This document shows, piece after piece, positions 16,085-26,846 of a stretch of 64,000 bases of DNA (its first letter is position 1; every line of letters starts with the position of its first letter). The stretch is from JBBRHQ01 sp963815645 (GTDB lineage Bacteria > Actinomycetota > Thermoleophilia > Solirubrobacterales > 70-9). The DNA lies in assembly GCA_963815645.1 (NCBI GenBank), contig CAWFHL010000002.1, forward strand, positions 186,001 through 250,000. Reading direction: 5' to 3'. The notes beneath the pieces were generated by a model. It saw only the letters and a program-made list of their open reading frames with translations. It was not told where the DNA came from and ran no database searches. Made by a program: the position numbers and the translations under genes.

Positions 16085-16944
16085 TCGCAGCCGAGCCGTC
16101 ATCCTTCGAGGTAGATGCAGGGGGGCTGACCCTGCGGGGGGAGCGCTCCGGGGAAGCCTCGCCGGTCGTCCTCTGCCATGGGCTGACCGCGAATCGCCGC
16201 TACGTGGTCCACGGGTCGAGGCTGCTCGCCCGCCGCGGCCACGAGCTGATCGTCTACGACGCCAGGGCTCACGGCGAGTCGGATCCCGCCCCTGGGGAAC
16301 CGGGTTATGGATACCCGCAGCTGGTCGCCGACCTCGGGAGCCGTCCTGGCGCGAACCGTGGGGGACCGCCGCTTCGTCCTCGGCGGCCACTCGATGGGGG
16401 CGCACACCTCGGTCGCTTTCGCGCTGCGAGCGCCCGGAACGCGTAGCCGGGCTGGTGATCGTCGGGCCCGGTCTACACGGGCCCGCCTGACGGATGAGGC
16501 GCTCGCCTACTGGGACGGGCTCGCCGACGGGTTGGAGCAAGGCGGGGCCGAGGGGTTCGTCGAGCGCATCGAGGCTGCCGGGATCGACCCGAGGTGGCGA
16601 GACACGGTGCTGCGGATCACCCGCGAGCGGATCTCCCTGCACCGCCACCCGGATGCTCTGGCGCAGGCCCTGCGCGAGGTGCCCCGCTCGCGTCCGTTCG
16701 AGGCGCTCAGCGAGCTGGAGACCCTGGACATCCCGGCCCTGGTCGTCGCCAGCCACGACGTCGCCGACCCCGGTCATCCCTACGCTGTGGCCGAGGCCTA
16801 CGCCGAGAGCCTCCCCGACGCGAGGATCTGATCAGCGAGGGGGAGGGGGAGTCGCCGCTTGCCTGGCAGGGCGGCAGGCTCTCGCGAGAGATCGCCGCTT
16901 TCTGCGCGGAGAGTGAAGTCGCGGAGCGCCTTGCCGCTGACTAA
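16081..16944 (+). pseudogene. Alpha/beta hydrolase, several frameshifts
   Basis: The protein can be followed through three breaks: SPVVLCHGLTANRRYVV and YDARAHGESDPAP, then RRFVLGGHSMGAHTSVAFAL (nucleophile elbow GHSMG), then LTDEALAYWDGLADGLEQGG and ALVVASHDVADPGHP (acid and His region), ending AFCAESEVAERLAAD. Extra single bases lie at the GGG 16336-16338, at three G/C runs between 16430 and 16490, and near 16830. The start is unclear: the frame opens at the HAD stop (CTG or a later GTG). Substrate unknown. Confidence 0.7.
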
Positions 16945-16947
16945 CCT
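16942..16947 (+). promoter_or_regulatory. -10-like hexamer TAACCT before the gene at 16956
   Basis: Gap of 8 nt to the ATG; its TAA is the hydrolase stop codon. Confidence 0.4.
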
Positions 16948-16955
16948 CTGGCCGA

Positions 16956-17296
16956 ATGATCGACGACGGCGAGGCGATCCACTACGCGGCGGTCGAGCGC
17001 GGCACGCCCGTGTACAGCTCCGACGGGGTCGAGGTTGGGCAAGGTCGAGCAGATGCTGGACAACTACCGCGAGCACATCTTCGACGGGGTCGTCTTCCGC
17101 GACGGCCAGCGGCGCGCTGCGCTTCGTCGACGCGCCGGAGGTCTCGCGCACGGCGACCCGCGGGGTGACGCTCTCGATCGACGCCGCTGCGGCCGCGGCG
17201 CTGCCTCCGCCCGAGAAGGGGCAGGGCAACTTCAGGCCGAACCTCGGCGGAGGGCGCATCTCGCGGTTGTTCGGCGGCAGCTGGAAGAAGCAGTAG
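16956..17296 (+). pseudogene. Small PRC-barrel-like protein, two frameshifts
   Basis: Pieced together it reads AIHYAAVERGTPVYSSDG, VEVGKVEQMLDNYREHIF, GVVFRDGSGALRFVDAPE, and ends GRISRLFGGSWKKQ. One extra G in GTTGGGCAAG (about 17037) and one extra C in GGCCAGCGGC (about 17107) break the frame. The opening (GTPVYSSDGVEVGKV) resembles PRC-barrel or DUF2171 domains, which are small beta-barrels. The C-terminal tail is low complexity. Function unknown. Confidence 0.55.
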
Positions 17297-17306
17297 GAGC
17301 GAGGTC

Positions 17307-18383
17307 TCAGCCCGTCGCAGGCGCCCCCGGCCGGAGCGGCTCGACCGAGCCGCGCTCCGGCCAGGAGACGACGGCGAGGGTCGCGATCACGATGCCGGCG
17401 GCAGTGCCCAAGCCGCGCTCGCCCGCCGCCGTCAGCGGCGGCTCGCCGAGGCTGTCGGCGAGCAGGACCATGTAGACGGTGATCGCCGTGGTGAACAGCG
17501 CGTACTCGATCGCCAGGAAGGCGTAGCAGACAGCGGCGCGAGACGGTCAGGACGAGGGCCACCGGGATCGCGTCATTGAGGAAGGCCTCGGCGAACGCGG
17601 TCGCCAGCACCAGCCCCGCCCGGTGCCGGCGGCCCGCATGAGGACCCGCTCGATCGTCTGATCGGGATCGGGCTTCAGCACGAACAGTGTCGTGAGCGGG
17701 ATCCAGAATCCATGGTCGTGCAGGTCCAGCACCCGGTAGATCGCGACGCCGATCGCGAGGGCGCTGCCCCAGCGGAGGGCGTGGCGCATGCTCGGAGAGC
17801 GCAGGGTGAGGTTGGCGGCGAGCACCCGGCGAGCCCCTCCGGCGCCCCGGCGCAGGTCGAAGGCCTCCGGATCACGGTCCCAGAGCGCCCAGGCGGTAAG
17901 TGCAACGAGCGATTGGACGAGGGCTCCGGCCGTGACCAAAAGCAGCGCCGGCAGGGCATCGGAGGTCGGGAGGAACTGCCCCTGGGCGATCAGCAGGGCG
18001 AGGACGACGGTCATCGCCGCGATCGCCAGGCGCATCGAGACCGCGACGCAGAACCCGCCGAGGGTCGCGAGCAGCAGCATCGCGGCGACGGCGAGGGCGG
18101 CGGGCTCGGTCGTCAGCACCCCGAGGGCGGCGGCGATGCCGAGCAGCGGCGCGGTCAGCAGCTGCCAGACGAAGCGGATGCGGGCCGGAGCCTCGAAGGC
18201 GACGAAGCCGACCAGCAGCGCCCCGGTGGAGATCGCCCCGGTCAGCTTCGAGTCGGTGATCAGCTCGAAGGCGAGCAGGATCCCGACCGGCGCGGCGATC
18301 AGCGCTCCGCGCCGCAGGGCTGGGCCGGCGGGCTGGCGGAACCTCCACTCGGTGGGATCGATGGGGCGAGGCTGGTCGGCCAC
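17307..18383 (-). pseudogene. FUSC-family inner-membrane protein, two frameshifts
   Basis: Many hydrophobic helices (ALIAAPVGILLAFELI, GALLVGFVAFEAP, LTAPLLGIAAALGVL, AAMLLLATLGGF) are followed by a second hydrophobic block, HGFWIPLTTLFVLKPD. That block is the hallmark of FUSC (fusaric acid resistance/YccS-like) proteins. The end continues in other frames: LVLATAFAEAFLNDAIPVALVLTV, then YAFLAIEYALFTTAITVYMV, ending PGAPATG. A missing G near 17630 and a change near 17545 explain the breaks. The GTG at 18383 is divergent from the cupin gene. It probably exports aromatic acids or supports envelope stress; the substrate is unknown. Confidence 0.7.
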
Positions 18384-18388
18384 ATCGG

Positions 18389-18394
18389 TAGCCT
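18389..18394 (+). promoter_or_regulatory. -10-like hexamer TAGCCT before the cupin gene
   Basis: Gap of 7 nt to the ATG at 18402. Confidence 0.5.
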
Positions 18395-18401
18395 TGCGCA
18401 A

Positions 18402-18806
18402 ATGGCCGATGTCACGGTGAAGCGGATCGAGGACCTCGAGTCGATGGGCCACGAGGGCCTCAGCATGCACACGGTGCGCAGCGGACTCGGGGTGAGCTCC
18501 TTCGGAATCCAGTTGATCAAGATCCCACCGCAGAATGACGCCTACCCCGAGCATGACCACTCGCGCGAGGGGATCGGGGGGCAGATGTTCGAGAAGCGCC
18601 CCGAGCAGCTCGACCAGGAGGAGGTCTACATCGCCCTCGAGGGAGCTGCGACACTGACGGCCGGCGGCGAGGAGCACAGGCTGGAGCCCGGCGTCTTCGC
18701 CAGAGTGGGGCCGGGAGAGGCCCGCAAGATCGCCACCGGCTCAGAGGGAGCGACGCTGCTGGCGCTCGGCGGCGTTCCCGGGAAAGCCTTCGGCTCCGCC
18801 GGCTGA
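18402..18806 (+). CDS. Single-domain cupin protein
   Basis: 134 aa. A conserved beta-barrel shows IPPQNDAYPEHDHS (metal-binding His-x-His with nearby Glu), then EEVYIALEGAATLTAGGEEH and the second cupin motif region LEPGVFARVGPGEARK. It likely binds a divalent metal, as an isomerase, dioxygenase or small-molecule sensor. A longer frame extends upstream but overlaps the divergent FUSC gene; the ATG follows a -10-like hexamer. Confidence 0.85.
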   Translation: MADVTVKRIEDLESMGHEGLSMHTVRSGLGVSSFGIQLIKIPPQNDAYPEHDHSREGIGGQMFEKRPEQLDQEEVYIALEGAATLTAGGEEHRLEPGVFARVGPGEARKIATGSEGATLLALGGVPGKAFGSAG

Positions 18807-18832
18807 CGCTGGCTTCTGGCGCCGCGGGCGGT

Positions 18833-18838
18833 TAGGCT
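18833..18838 (+). promoter_or_regulatory. -10-like hexamer TAGGCT before the first secreted hydrolase
   Basis: Gap of 7 nt to the GTG at 18846, supporting that start and therefore the Cys-rich N-terminus. Confidence 0.45.
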
Positions 18839-18845
18839 TGCGACC

Positions 18846-21415
18846 GTGCCAGGGATCGTCCCCGCGATGTTGCACTGCCGCCGCTGCGGGGCAGGCGGTC
18901 AGAAGTTTCTGCGCCGCTGCCCCCACTGCAGAACCCGCTGCCTGCGCCCGACCGCGTGGGTGCCGGGCGCCCACTGGGCCATGGTGCTGCTGGTGGCCGG
19001 AGCATTCGGACTCGCGGCCCCGGCGGCGCTCGCGCGCCAAGCCGGCGGTGAGGATCCTCAGCGGCGGCCAGGGCGCGATTCTCTCCCGGGGCTCGCTGAA
19101 GGCAAGGGTCACGGTCTCGGAACAGGACAGGCGGTGTGGCTACCGTCCGGGTGCAGGGGCGATCCTCGACCTTCGACCAGCCCCGGTTCGCCGACTGACC
19201 AGGTCCCGAAGCCTCAGCTTCGCGCACTCCGGCTCGAAGCTGGTCGAGCTGCCGCTCACCGCCGCAGGAAAGGCGGCAATCAGGAGCTGCGAGGCCCGCA
19301 CCCTGCAGGTCAGGGCCGGCCGGGGAAGGGGAACCGCTTCGCTGGTCCGCGACAGCGCTGCCTGCAAGCCGAAACAGATCGACCTCTCCCGGGCCTCGGA
19401 GTGCGACTTCATCGGCCAGCAGAGCGGCTCGATGTGCCTGCTGCCCTTCCCCGACGACTTCTACTCGGTCGCCGACTCCTCGACCGCGACCGGCAGGCGG
19501 ATCAACCTGCAGACCGGGGCGATGCCGGCGAACGTCTCCGATGTCCACATCGACGCGGCGCCCTACGATCGCAACGACGGCTTCAGCCCCGGACAGCCGA
19601 TCGTGCTGCGCGTCCCCGGGCTCGACACGCCGACCGCGCTGGCGAACACCGGCGCCGTGCCGATCAACCACCTCGGCCGCTACCGGGCCAAGAACGCGCC
19701 CGTGGTCGTGATCGACGCGAAGACCGGCAAGCGCTGGCCGATCTGGGTCGAGATCGACTCCAATGCCGCTACCCCGGCCAAGACCGCCCTGCTGATCCAC
19801 CCGGCGACGAACTTCGCCGCCAAGCATCGCTACATCGTCGCCCTGCGCAACCTCAAGGACGACTCCGGGAAGACGATCGCCGCCCCCGAGGGCTTCCGCT
19901 ACTACCGCGACGACCTGCCCTCGAAGAAGGCGGCGATCAACAAGCAGCGCCGCCGTTTCGAGCGGGTCTTCAAGGACCTGCGCTCGGCCGGGATCGAACG
20001 CTCAGACCTCTACCTGGCCTGGGACTTCACGGTCGCCTCGGATCTAAACATCGCCGCCCGCATGCTGCACATCCGCAACGACGCCTTCGCCCAGCTCGGC
20101 GACACCAATCTCGCCGACGGGGTGGTCAGCGGCTCGGCGCCGGCGTTCAGCGTGGACACCGTCGACATCGACCCGAAGCCGGGGGTCGCTCGCCGGGTGC
20201 GCGGGCACATACACCGTCCCCTGCTACCTGTTCCCGAGCTGCGCGCCGGGCGGCCGCTTCCTGCTCGACTCCGACGGCATGCCGATGCGAAACGGCGACT
20301 GGACCGCCAACTTCGACTGTGTCATCCCGCATTCGGCGACCGACGATGTCGGCGCGGCGCCGGGACGCCCGGCGGTCTACGGTCACGGGCTGTTCGGCAG
20401 CGCTCGACGAGGTCTACGGCGCCGACATCCAGCACGAGCTCGGGCAGCACTACGACATCGTGCTCTGCGCGACCGACGAGATCGGGATGTCGGGAGCCGA
20501 CGTGCCGAACACCCTCGTGCACATCCTGCCCGACCTCTCGAACTGGCCCGAGCTGGCCGACCGCCTCCAGCAGGGGCTGCTCAACGAGCTCTTCCTCGGC
20601 CGCCTGATGGACACGACGGCGGCTCAGGGAGGCTTCCTCTCGAACGTCCACTTCCACGCCGACGACTCGACCCTGACCAGCCGGGGCGTGATCGACTCCG
20701 CGCAGCTCTACTACGACGGCTCCAGCCAGGGCGGGATCATGGGAGGCGCCCTGACCGCCGTCTCGCCCGACTTCACGACGAGCGGCGCTGAACGTCGGCG
20801 CGATGAACTACTCGGTGCTGCTCTCGCGCTCGGTCGACTACGACGAGTTCATCCCCGTCGTCAACAATGCCTACCCCGACGACCTCTCCCACCCGCTCTT
20901 CCAGAGCCTGATCCAGATGCTCTGGGACCGCGGCGAGCCAAACGGCTACGCGCACCGGATGACCGATGATCCTCTGCCCGCGCACCCCCGCGCACAAGGT
21001 CCTGCTCAGCGTCGCCCTCGGCGATCACCAGGTCACCAACTTCCAGTCCGACGTCGAGGCGCGGACGATCGGCGCCCGCACGCGCAAGCCGATCCTCGAC
21101 CCGGGACGCTGGCCCGACACCGACGTGCTCTGGAACGTCCCGGCGATCTCCTCCTATCCCTACGACGGATCGGCGGTGATCTACTTCGACATCGGGCCGG
21201 AGCGAGCCAACCCCTCGCCGCCGCCGACGACGATCGGGGTTCCGCCGCCGCCCTGGACGAATACACCGAACCGGGGTGGGGAGGACCCGCATGGCGCTCC
21301 ACGCGGCGCGCCGATCGGGCTGCACATGATCTCCGACTTCCTCGCACCGAACGGCGCGGTCACCAATCGCTGCGGCGCCGGACCCTGCTACTCGGGCGGC
21401 TACAGCGGCCCCTGA
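18846..21415 (+). pseudogene. Secreted alpha/beta hydrolase with N-terminal zinc ribbon, copy 1, frameshifted
   Basis: The N-terminus has four CxxC-spaced cysteines (CRRCG, CPHC) before a hydrophobic segment (MVLLVAGAFGLAAPAALA). A C-insertion near 19035 shifts the frame; the long next part (ILSGGQGAILSRGSLKA to about 20190) is intact. More breaks occur near 20190, 20400, 20785, 20985 and 21280. The serine elbow is YYDGSSQGGIMGGALTAV, a GxSxGG nucleophile region, followed by LLSVALGDHQVTNFQ, where the His may be catalytic. It is paralogous to the next gene along its length. The substrate is unknown; an extracellular esterase is likely. Confidence 0.65.
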
Positions 21416-21465
21416 GCCGGTCGGAGACCGGCTCTTCGGTGATAGGTTTCAGCCACTTCGAGTGG

Positions 21466-21474
21466 GGAGGAGAG
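21466..21474 (+). promoter_or_regulatory. Shine-Dalgarno GGAGGAGAG of the second hydrolase
   Basis: Five nt before the GTG at 21480; it favours this start over the GTG at 21462. Confidence 0.5.
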
Positions 21475-21479
21475 ACGGG

Positions 21480-24094
21480 GTGGGAGCAGTGGGTGAGATC
21501 GGTAGGCAGGGAGTCCGAGCGGGGCTCGCAGCAAGTTTCCTGGCAATCGCGATCCTCGGGTTCGGCGCGATCGCGTCGGCTCCCGCGAAGACTGGGCCGC
21601 ATCCGAAGCTCGGGCTGAAAATCGGGGCTTCAGGCCAGCGCGCGCTCACCTCCACCCATTCTCTCAAGGTGACGATCGACGCCCGCGGCGGTGGGGCCCG
21701 CGTCAAGCTCGCGACCGCGGTGAAGCAGGGTGGCAAGAGGTCGAGCGTCGCCGACCCGGAAACACTCGGGGTCGGTTCGGGCAAGCGCCGATCGACCAGG
21801 GTCCTGCTCAACCAGGAGGGCCGCTCGATTGTCCAGAGCTGCCTGCCGACCCAGCTCCACGTCGTCGCCAGCTTGCGCCGCCGGGGCGCCTGGAGAAAGG
21901 CGGCGGAGGCGACGGAGACGATGGCTCGCGACCCGAAGCTGTGCGATGGGACGAAGCCGGTAGGCGTCGATCTGGCGGACGCCGCCAAATGCGATCCGAT
22001 CGCGCCGACCGAGGCGGGGGAGTGCCTCTTCCCCTATCCGAACGACTACTACACGACCGCCGACTCGGGGACCGACACCGGAAAGAGACTGGCCCTGGCT
22101 CCCGACTCGACGCCGGTCAACAACCACGACGTCCACGTCAACCCGGCGGAGATCAATACCAGCGACGGTTTCAGCCCGGGAGCGCCCGTGGTCACCCACG
22201 TTCCGGGGTTGGACACCCCCGAGGCGTTCGCCAATACCCACTCGGTGCCGGTCACCGAGATGGCCCGCTACCTCAATCCGAACACGCCGATCGTCGTGAT
22301 CGATGCCGCCACCGGAAAACGACAGCTGATCTGGACCGAGCTCGACTCGACCGCATCGAGCCCGGATGAGACCGATCTGATGATCCACTGGGGCCGCAAC
22401 CTGCTCGACGGCCACCGCTACATCGTCGCGATGCGCAACCTCCGGGACTCGGAGGGCAAGACGATCCCGGCGCCGGCGGGCTTCCGCCTCTACCGCGACA
22501 AGATCCCGACCGCATATCCGGTGATCGAGAAGCGACGCGCCCACATGGAGGGGATCTTCGCCAAGCTGAAGTCGGCAGGGATCGGGCGATCGAACCTCTA
22601 CATGGCCTGGGACTTCACTGTCGCCAGCACCCGGAACCTGAGCGAGCGAATGCTGCACATTCGCGACGACGCCCTTGCCAAGCTCGGCGACACCACGCCG
22701 GGCGACGGGGTGATCAACGGCGATGCCCCGAACTACACGATCACCGACGTGAAGACGGTCGGCGACCCTGCGAACGACCTCACCGGCAGCCATGCGGTCG
22801 AGAACGTGCGCGAGGTGACCGGCACCGTCGATGTTCCCTGCTACATCCACCCGGACTGTGAGGCCGCCAGCGCCGGGACGTTCGACCTCGGGTCCGACGG
22901 CCTGCCGACCCAGGCAAGCGGCGCGGGAAGCGTCTACCACGCCCGCTTCACCTGCAACATCCCGCAATCGGCGGTGACCCACGTCGGCCCCGACCCTGGC
23001 GACTACGAGGTCGCCCAGACCGACCGTCCCTCGATGTACGGGCACGGGCTGTTCGGCGACTACACCGAGGTGCACACGCAGAACGTCCGCCAGCTCGGCG
23101 ACGACCACAACGTGATCACCTGCGCCGACCGACTGGATCGGGATGTACGAGGACGACGTCGGATATTCGGCGATCCCGGCGCTGCTCGACCTCTCGCACT
23201 TCACCCCGCTGCCGGATCGCCTCCAGCAGGGCTTCCTCGACTTCATCTACCTGGGGCGGCTGCTGGCCAACCCGGACGGGCTGGCCAAGGATCCGGCATT
23301 CAAGTTCGGTGGCCAGTCGGCGCTGGCCACCGACAAGGGCCTCTTCTACTACGGCAACAGTCAGGGCGGGATCGCAGGCGGGGCGCTGACCGCGGTCGAG
23401 CCCGACATCACCCGCACCGTCCTCTACGTGCCCGGGATGAACTACTCGACCCTGCTGACGCGGAGCGTCGATTTCGCCGACTACGCGACGATCCTCTACC
23501 CGGCCTATCCCGACCAGGGTGCCCGGCCGCTGCTGCTCTCCCTGATCCAGTCGATGTGGGACCGGGGCGAGCCGGACGGATACGCCAACCACATGACCAC
23601 CGATCCGCTGCCGAACACCCCGGCGCACAAGGTCCTGATCCAGATGGCCTGGGGCGATCACCAGGTTGCGAACGTGCAGACCGAGGTCGAGGCGCGGACG
23701 ATCGGAGCGCCGCTGCGCCGCCCGGCGCTCGACGCCAACCGCCTCGCGGACCCCTTCGACGAGATCGGCGTCAACTCCCCGTTCTACGGAATGGGAACGC
23801 TCGGAGACCCGGGTGGGCCGGCCGGCGGACGGCAGCGGCATGTTCATCTGGGACATCGGACCGAGACGGGCGGACCCGCTCAACCCCGGCCAGATACTCG
23901 GGACCCGTCCGGCGCCGATCACCAACACGGCGCCGGACGACAGCTTCGGGGTCGATCCGCACGACACCGTGATCGATACGACCCCGATCGCCCGGGCCCA
24001 GATCGCCGAGTTCCTGAAGACGGACGGGAAGATCACCGACCCCTGCGGGAACAACCCCTGCTACGCGGCGGGCTGGGCGGGTCCGGGGTTCTGA
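21480..24094 (+). pseudogene. Secreted alpha/beta hydrolase, copy 2, two frameshifts
   Basis: Signal peptide (LAASFLAIAILGFGAIASAPA), then a beta-rich N-terminal domain and the shared core EGECLFPYPNDYYTTADSGT. After an extra G near 23128 (CAxDWIGMYEDDVG), the nucleophile elbow is YYGNSQGGIAGGALTAVEP and a later block is IQMAWGDHQVANVQTEVEAR. A second extra G near 23830 shifts the end (GMFIWDIGPRRADPLNP, ending AGWAGPGF). About 870 residues when repaired. It is aligned throughout with the gene before it, so this is a tandem duplication. It is probably a large extracellular esterase or lipase. Confidence 0.7.
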
Positions 24095-24136
24095 GTCCGA
24101 GGACCTGGGGCGGAGCGGGCGTGTTATGTCAACCCG

Positions 24137-24655
24137 TCAGACCCAATCGATCTCGATCTTCGCCTGGGCGAGCTCGCGATAGCGCTTGCGGTTGAGCCGC
24201 CGCGAGACGGTGGCGAACAGCCGCTGCGCGGGGGACCAGAGCGCGACCCAGCCGAGCACGACGAGGCCCTGGGAAACGCTGCCGAAGAAGGCATCGTTGG
24301 CGGTCGCCTGGTCGATCATGCTGGAGAGCAGCAGGCAGACGATCAGGAAGGAGAAGGCGATCAGCGTCTCGCGCCGCTCGCTGCGGCTGACCGAGAGCCA
24401 TTTCTTGCTCGATTTGTAGGTCTCCTCGAGGTCGTGGCGGATCGCCGCCTTCAGCTTCTCGGCCAGGCCCTCGCGCCGCTCGGAGCCGGGCAGCTCGACC
24501 GAGAGGTGACTCGGCCGTTCATGCCTGGTGTCGATCCATGCCCAGAGGATCCGGTCGCGCACCTCGTCGGTCAGAGGCCGCTCGGCCAGCGGTCCGACGG
24601 TGTAGGGGTCGAGCAGGTCGTCGACCGAGGGCGCGCGGATCGCGAAGCTGGCCAC
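24137..24655 (-). CDS. Hypothetical protein with two transmembrane segments
   Basis: 172 aa, family not recognised. A soluble N-terminal half (about 1-95) includes acidic and basic stretches such as ERREGLAEKLKAAIRHDLEE. Two hydrophobic segments follow (TLIAFSFLIVCLLLSSMI and GSVSQGLVVLGWVALWSP) and a basic tail RRLNRKRYRELAQAKIEIDWV. The topology suggests both termini are cytoplasmic. The GTG start follows a -10-like hexamer. It lies convergent to the second hydrolase gene and 44 bp after the glycoside hydrolase gene. Confidence 0.72.
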   Translation of the reverse strand: MASFAIRAPSVDDLLDPYTVGPLAERPLTDEVRDRILWAWIDTRHERPSHLSVELPGSERREGLAEKLKAAIRHDLEETYKSSKKWLSVSRSERRETLIAFSFLIVCLLLSSMIDQATANDAFFGSVSQGLVVLGWVALWSPAQRLFATVSRRLNRKRYRELAQAKIEIDWV

Positions 24656-24661
24656 GGCGCG

Positions 24662-24667
24662 AGGCTA
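24662..24667 (-). promoter_or_regulatory. -10-like hexamer TAGCCT before the gene at 24655
   Basis: Gap of 6 nt to the GTG. Confidence 0.45.
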
Positions 24668-24699
24668 GGGTCCCCGCCGGATGGCGCCAGCCGCCGCCG

Positions 24700-25872
24700 T
24701 CAGGCCCCGAGCCGGTGGACCAGCCTCCTGTAGACGCCGAAAGCAGGCTTGCGCGTGTAGTCGTCCCGAAGCAAGCCAAAAAACGATTGGAAGTCGGGCC
24801 CGGCGCTGTTGTTGTCGCGCAGCCCGAACCAGTTCAGCGCGGTGACGTTGTAGGTGCCCCGGTAGCGGTTCGCCGTCTTCACGAACGCTCCCAGCGCGGC
24901 GGCCTGGGAGGCTTCGCTGCGACCCGGCCCGGTCGGGTAACCGAGCTCCTCGAGGTGAATCGGCTTGCGCGGCCCGAAGCCCGCCAGCGGCATGTAGCAC
25001 TCGCGTACCTGGGCGATCCCCTCGAGCAGTGCGTCACCGGCGTTGACGAAGATGGCGGGGACATAGGTGCCGGGGTAGGCGTCGATCCCCACCCAGTCGG
25101 TGGCCCTGCGCAGCCGCCGGCCGCCGGCGGCGCCCACCGCGCGCCAGAAAGCGGCGTCGGCGTCGCCGAAGCGCCAGGCGTAGTTGAAGCCGGTCTTCAG
25201 CCGCCGGTAGCCGAGCCGGCGGGCCTCGCTCTTTGCTGCGGGGACGCCGCGGGCCAACGCCTCGATGGCGTTCTCGTAGGCGCCGTCGGAGGTGTTCGGG
25301 GAGAAGGTCAGGTTGACCTCGTTGGTGATCTGAAGCGCGGTGACGTGCCTGATCGGCCCGAAGGCGCGGACGACGCGGCGGACATAGTCGAGCCACGCCT
25401 CGATATCGCCGTTCTGCGCGGGAGTGGGGTGGTAGCGGACCTGGAGCTCGACGTTGAAGCCGAGCCGGGAGTAGTGGCGGGCCATCTTCTTGAACTTCCT
25501 GATGCCCGCGGCGCCGTCGGCCTCGAAGAGCCGGTTGAGTCGCACGCTCATCGTCCGCCGGCCCTTCAGCCTCTGCAGCGCGGCGTCACGCTTCGCCGGG
25601 TTCTCGGCCACCACCGGGGTGGTCTGCGAGCCGCCCGCCTCGCCGGCCAGCCTCGGCCCGATCCCGAACTCCAGTCGCGGCCCGCGGGCCGGCCGGTCGT
25701 TTGCATAACTCTGGGCGCAGTTGGGATCCGGCGTGGTCGCCGGCGGTGTCTGGGACGGCGGTATCGCGCCCTGCTGGTCCCAGGGGATCGCCAGGGCGCC
25801 CGTCGCGAGGATCATCGAGGCCGCGATCGCAGCCCCGAGGGCGGTCGTCGCTCGCCGCAGGCGCTGTCTCAT
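24700..25872 (-). CDS. Secreted TIM-barrel glycoside hydrolase-like protein
   Basis: 390 aa with a clear signal peptide (ALGAAIAASMILATGALA). The rest looks like a clan GH-A (beta/alpha)8 barrel: SVRLNRLFE, FNVELQVRYHP, the Asn-Glu pair ITNEVNLTFSP (candidate acid/base Glu), DWVGIDAYPG, and IHLEELGYPTG (candidate nucleophile Glu), ending WFGLRDNN. GH5- or GH39-like enzymes share this layout; the polysaccharide substrate is unknown. The ATG has a GAGGAAG ribosome site 5 nt upstream. The 205 bp before it hold no other gene I can see. Confidence 0.78.
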   Translation of the reverse strand: MRQRLRRATTALGAAIAASMILATGALAIPWDQQGAIPPSQTPPATTPDPNCAQSYANDRPARGPRLEFGIGPRLAGEAGGSQTTPVVAENPAKRDAALQRLKGRRTMSVRLNRLFEADGAAGIRKFKKMARHYSRLGFNVELQVRYHPTPAQNGDIEAWLDYVRRVVRAFGPIRHVTALQITNEVNLTFSPNTSDGAYENAIEALARGVPAAKSEARRLGYRRLKTGFNYAWRFGDADAAFWRAVGAAGGRRLRRATDWVGIDAYPGTYVPAIFVNAGDALLEGIAQVRECYMPLAGFGPRKPIHLEELGYPTGPGRSEASQAAALGAFVKTANRYRGTYNVTALNWFGLRDNNSAGPDFQSFFGLLRDDYTRKPAFGVYRRLVHRLGA

Positions 25873-26077
25873 CGGCTTCCTCGCATCGTCTCAGGGTAGG
25901 AGCACGGTCGCTTCGGGCCACGAATGTGTCTCCAGACTTCACCAACAGGGGCAGCCCGCCGGAGTTGCGCGGGACCAGGATCGCCCTTCCATCCGGAGGG
26001 AGCGCCGGGAGGCCCCTTATGAGCGGCTTCCGCCGGCAGCGGAGGCCAAATTCCGTACCAGGTTGACATAAGGCAGA

Positions 26078-26833
26078 TTAGGAAGCGTTGAGCCAGGCAG
26101 GGCCGGGGCGGGCCCTTGGGACGAGGTCGGCGATCACCACCGTGACGTTGTCCCTGCTCCCCGCGTGCAGGGCCTGCTTGACCAGGCTGGCGGCGCAGTC
26201 GCGGCGCGAGCCGGAGCCGAGCGCAGCGGCGATCTGCCCCGCGTCGAGGACATCGGAGAGGCCGTCCGAGCAGAGCAGCAGGCGGTCGGCCGCCCGGGCG
26301 GCGAGCGCCCCGATCGCCGCTTGCCGGCGGGGATCGCCGTCCAGGACCTCGAGCACTACCGAGCGTCGCGGGTGGCGCGCGGCGTCGCCGGGGTCGAGCC
26401 CGGCGTGGTCGATCAGTTGCTGGACGAGGCTGTCGTCCCGGGTCAGCTGGCGCAGCCTGCCGTCTCGAAGCAGATAGGCCCGCGAGTCGCCGACGTTGGC
26501 CAGCAGGAGCCGGTCATCGTTACGGAGCGCGACCGCGGTCAGCGTCGTCGCCATGCCGCTTGTCTCGGGCCGGCACCGGGCGATGAAGCCGATCGTCTGG
26601 TTGCCCCAGGCCACCGAATCCCGCAGCGCCCGGTCGAGGCTTCGGTCGAGCCGACGGCTGTCGAGGTTGATCACCGCGTTGACGATCGTGCGGCTGGCGA
26701 CTTCCCCGGCGGCGGCGCCACCGACTCCGTCGGCGACAGCAGCCACCCGGCCGCTCGCGTATGCGGCGTCCTCGTTGCCGGGGCGGCGTCCGGGGTCGGT
26801 GCGGACCTCACACTCGAGAGTAAGGGCGCTCAC
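26078..26833 (-). CDS. PP2C-family Ser/Thr protein phosphatase
   Basis: 251 aa with the PP2C metal-binding motifs: RPGNEDAAY, VAAVADGVGGAAAGEVAS (Asp-Gly), LLANVGDSRAYLLRDG, LLCSDGLSDVLD and GSRDNVTVVIADL. It removes phosphate from Ser/Thr in signalling with Hanks-type kinases; no kinase is in the window, though the GarA-like FHA protein at 55.8 kb would be a plausible substrate. I use the GTG at 26833, since homology begins at LECEVRTDPGRRPGNED; an open frame continues to 26998 into the promoter of the divergent GGDEF gene. Confidence 0.9.
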   Translation of the reverse strand: MSALTLECEVRTDPGRRPGNEDAAYASGRVAAVADGVGGAAAGEVASRTIVNAVINLDSRRLDRSLDRALRDSVAWGNQTIGFIARCRPETSGMATTLTAVALRNDDRLLLANVGDSRAYLLRDGRLRQLTRDDSLVQQLIDHAGLDPGDAARHPRRSVVLEVLDGDPRRQAAIGALAARAADRLLLCSDGLSDVLDAGQIAAALGSGSRRDCAASLVKQALHAGSRDNVTVVIADLVPRARPGPAWLNAS

Positions 26834-26840
26834 CGCCCGC

Positions 26841-26846
26841 AAGTTA
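26841..26846 (-). promoter_or_regulatory. -10-like hexamer TAACTT before the phosphatase gene
   Basis: Gap of 7 nt to the GTG at 26833. Confidence 0.45.
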
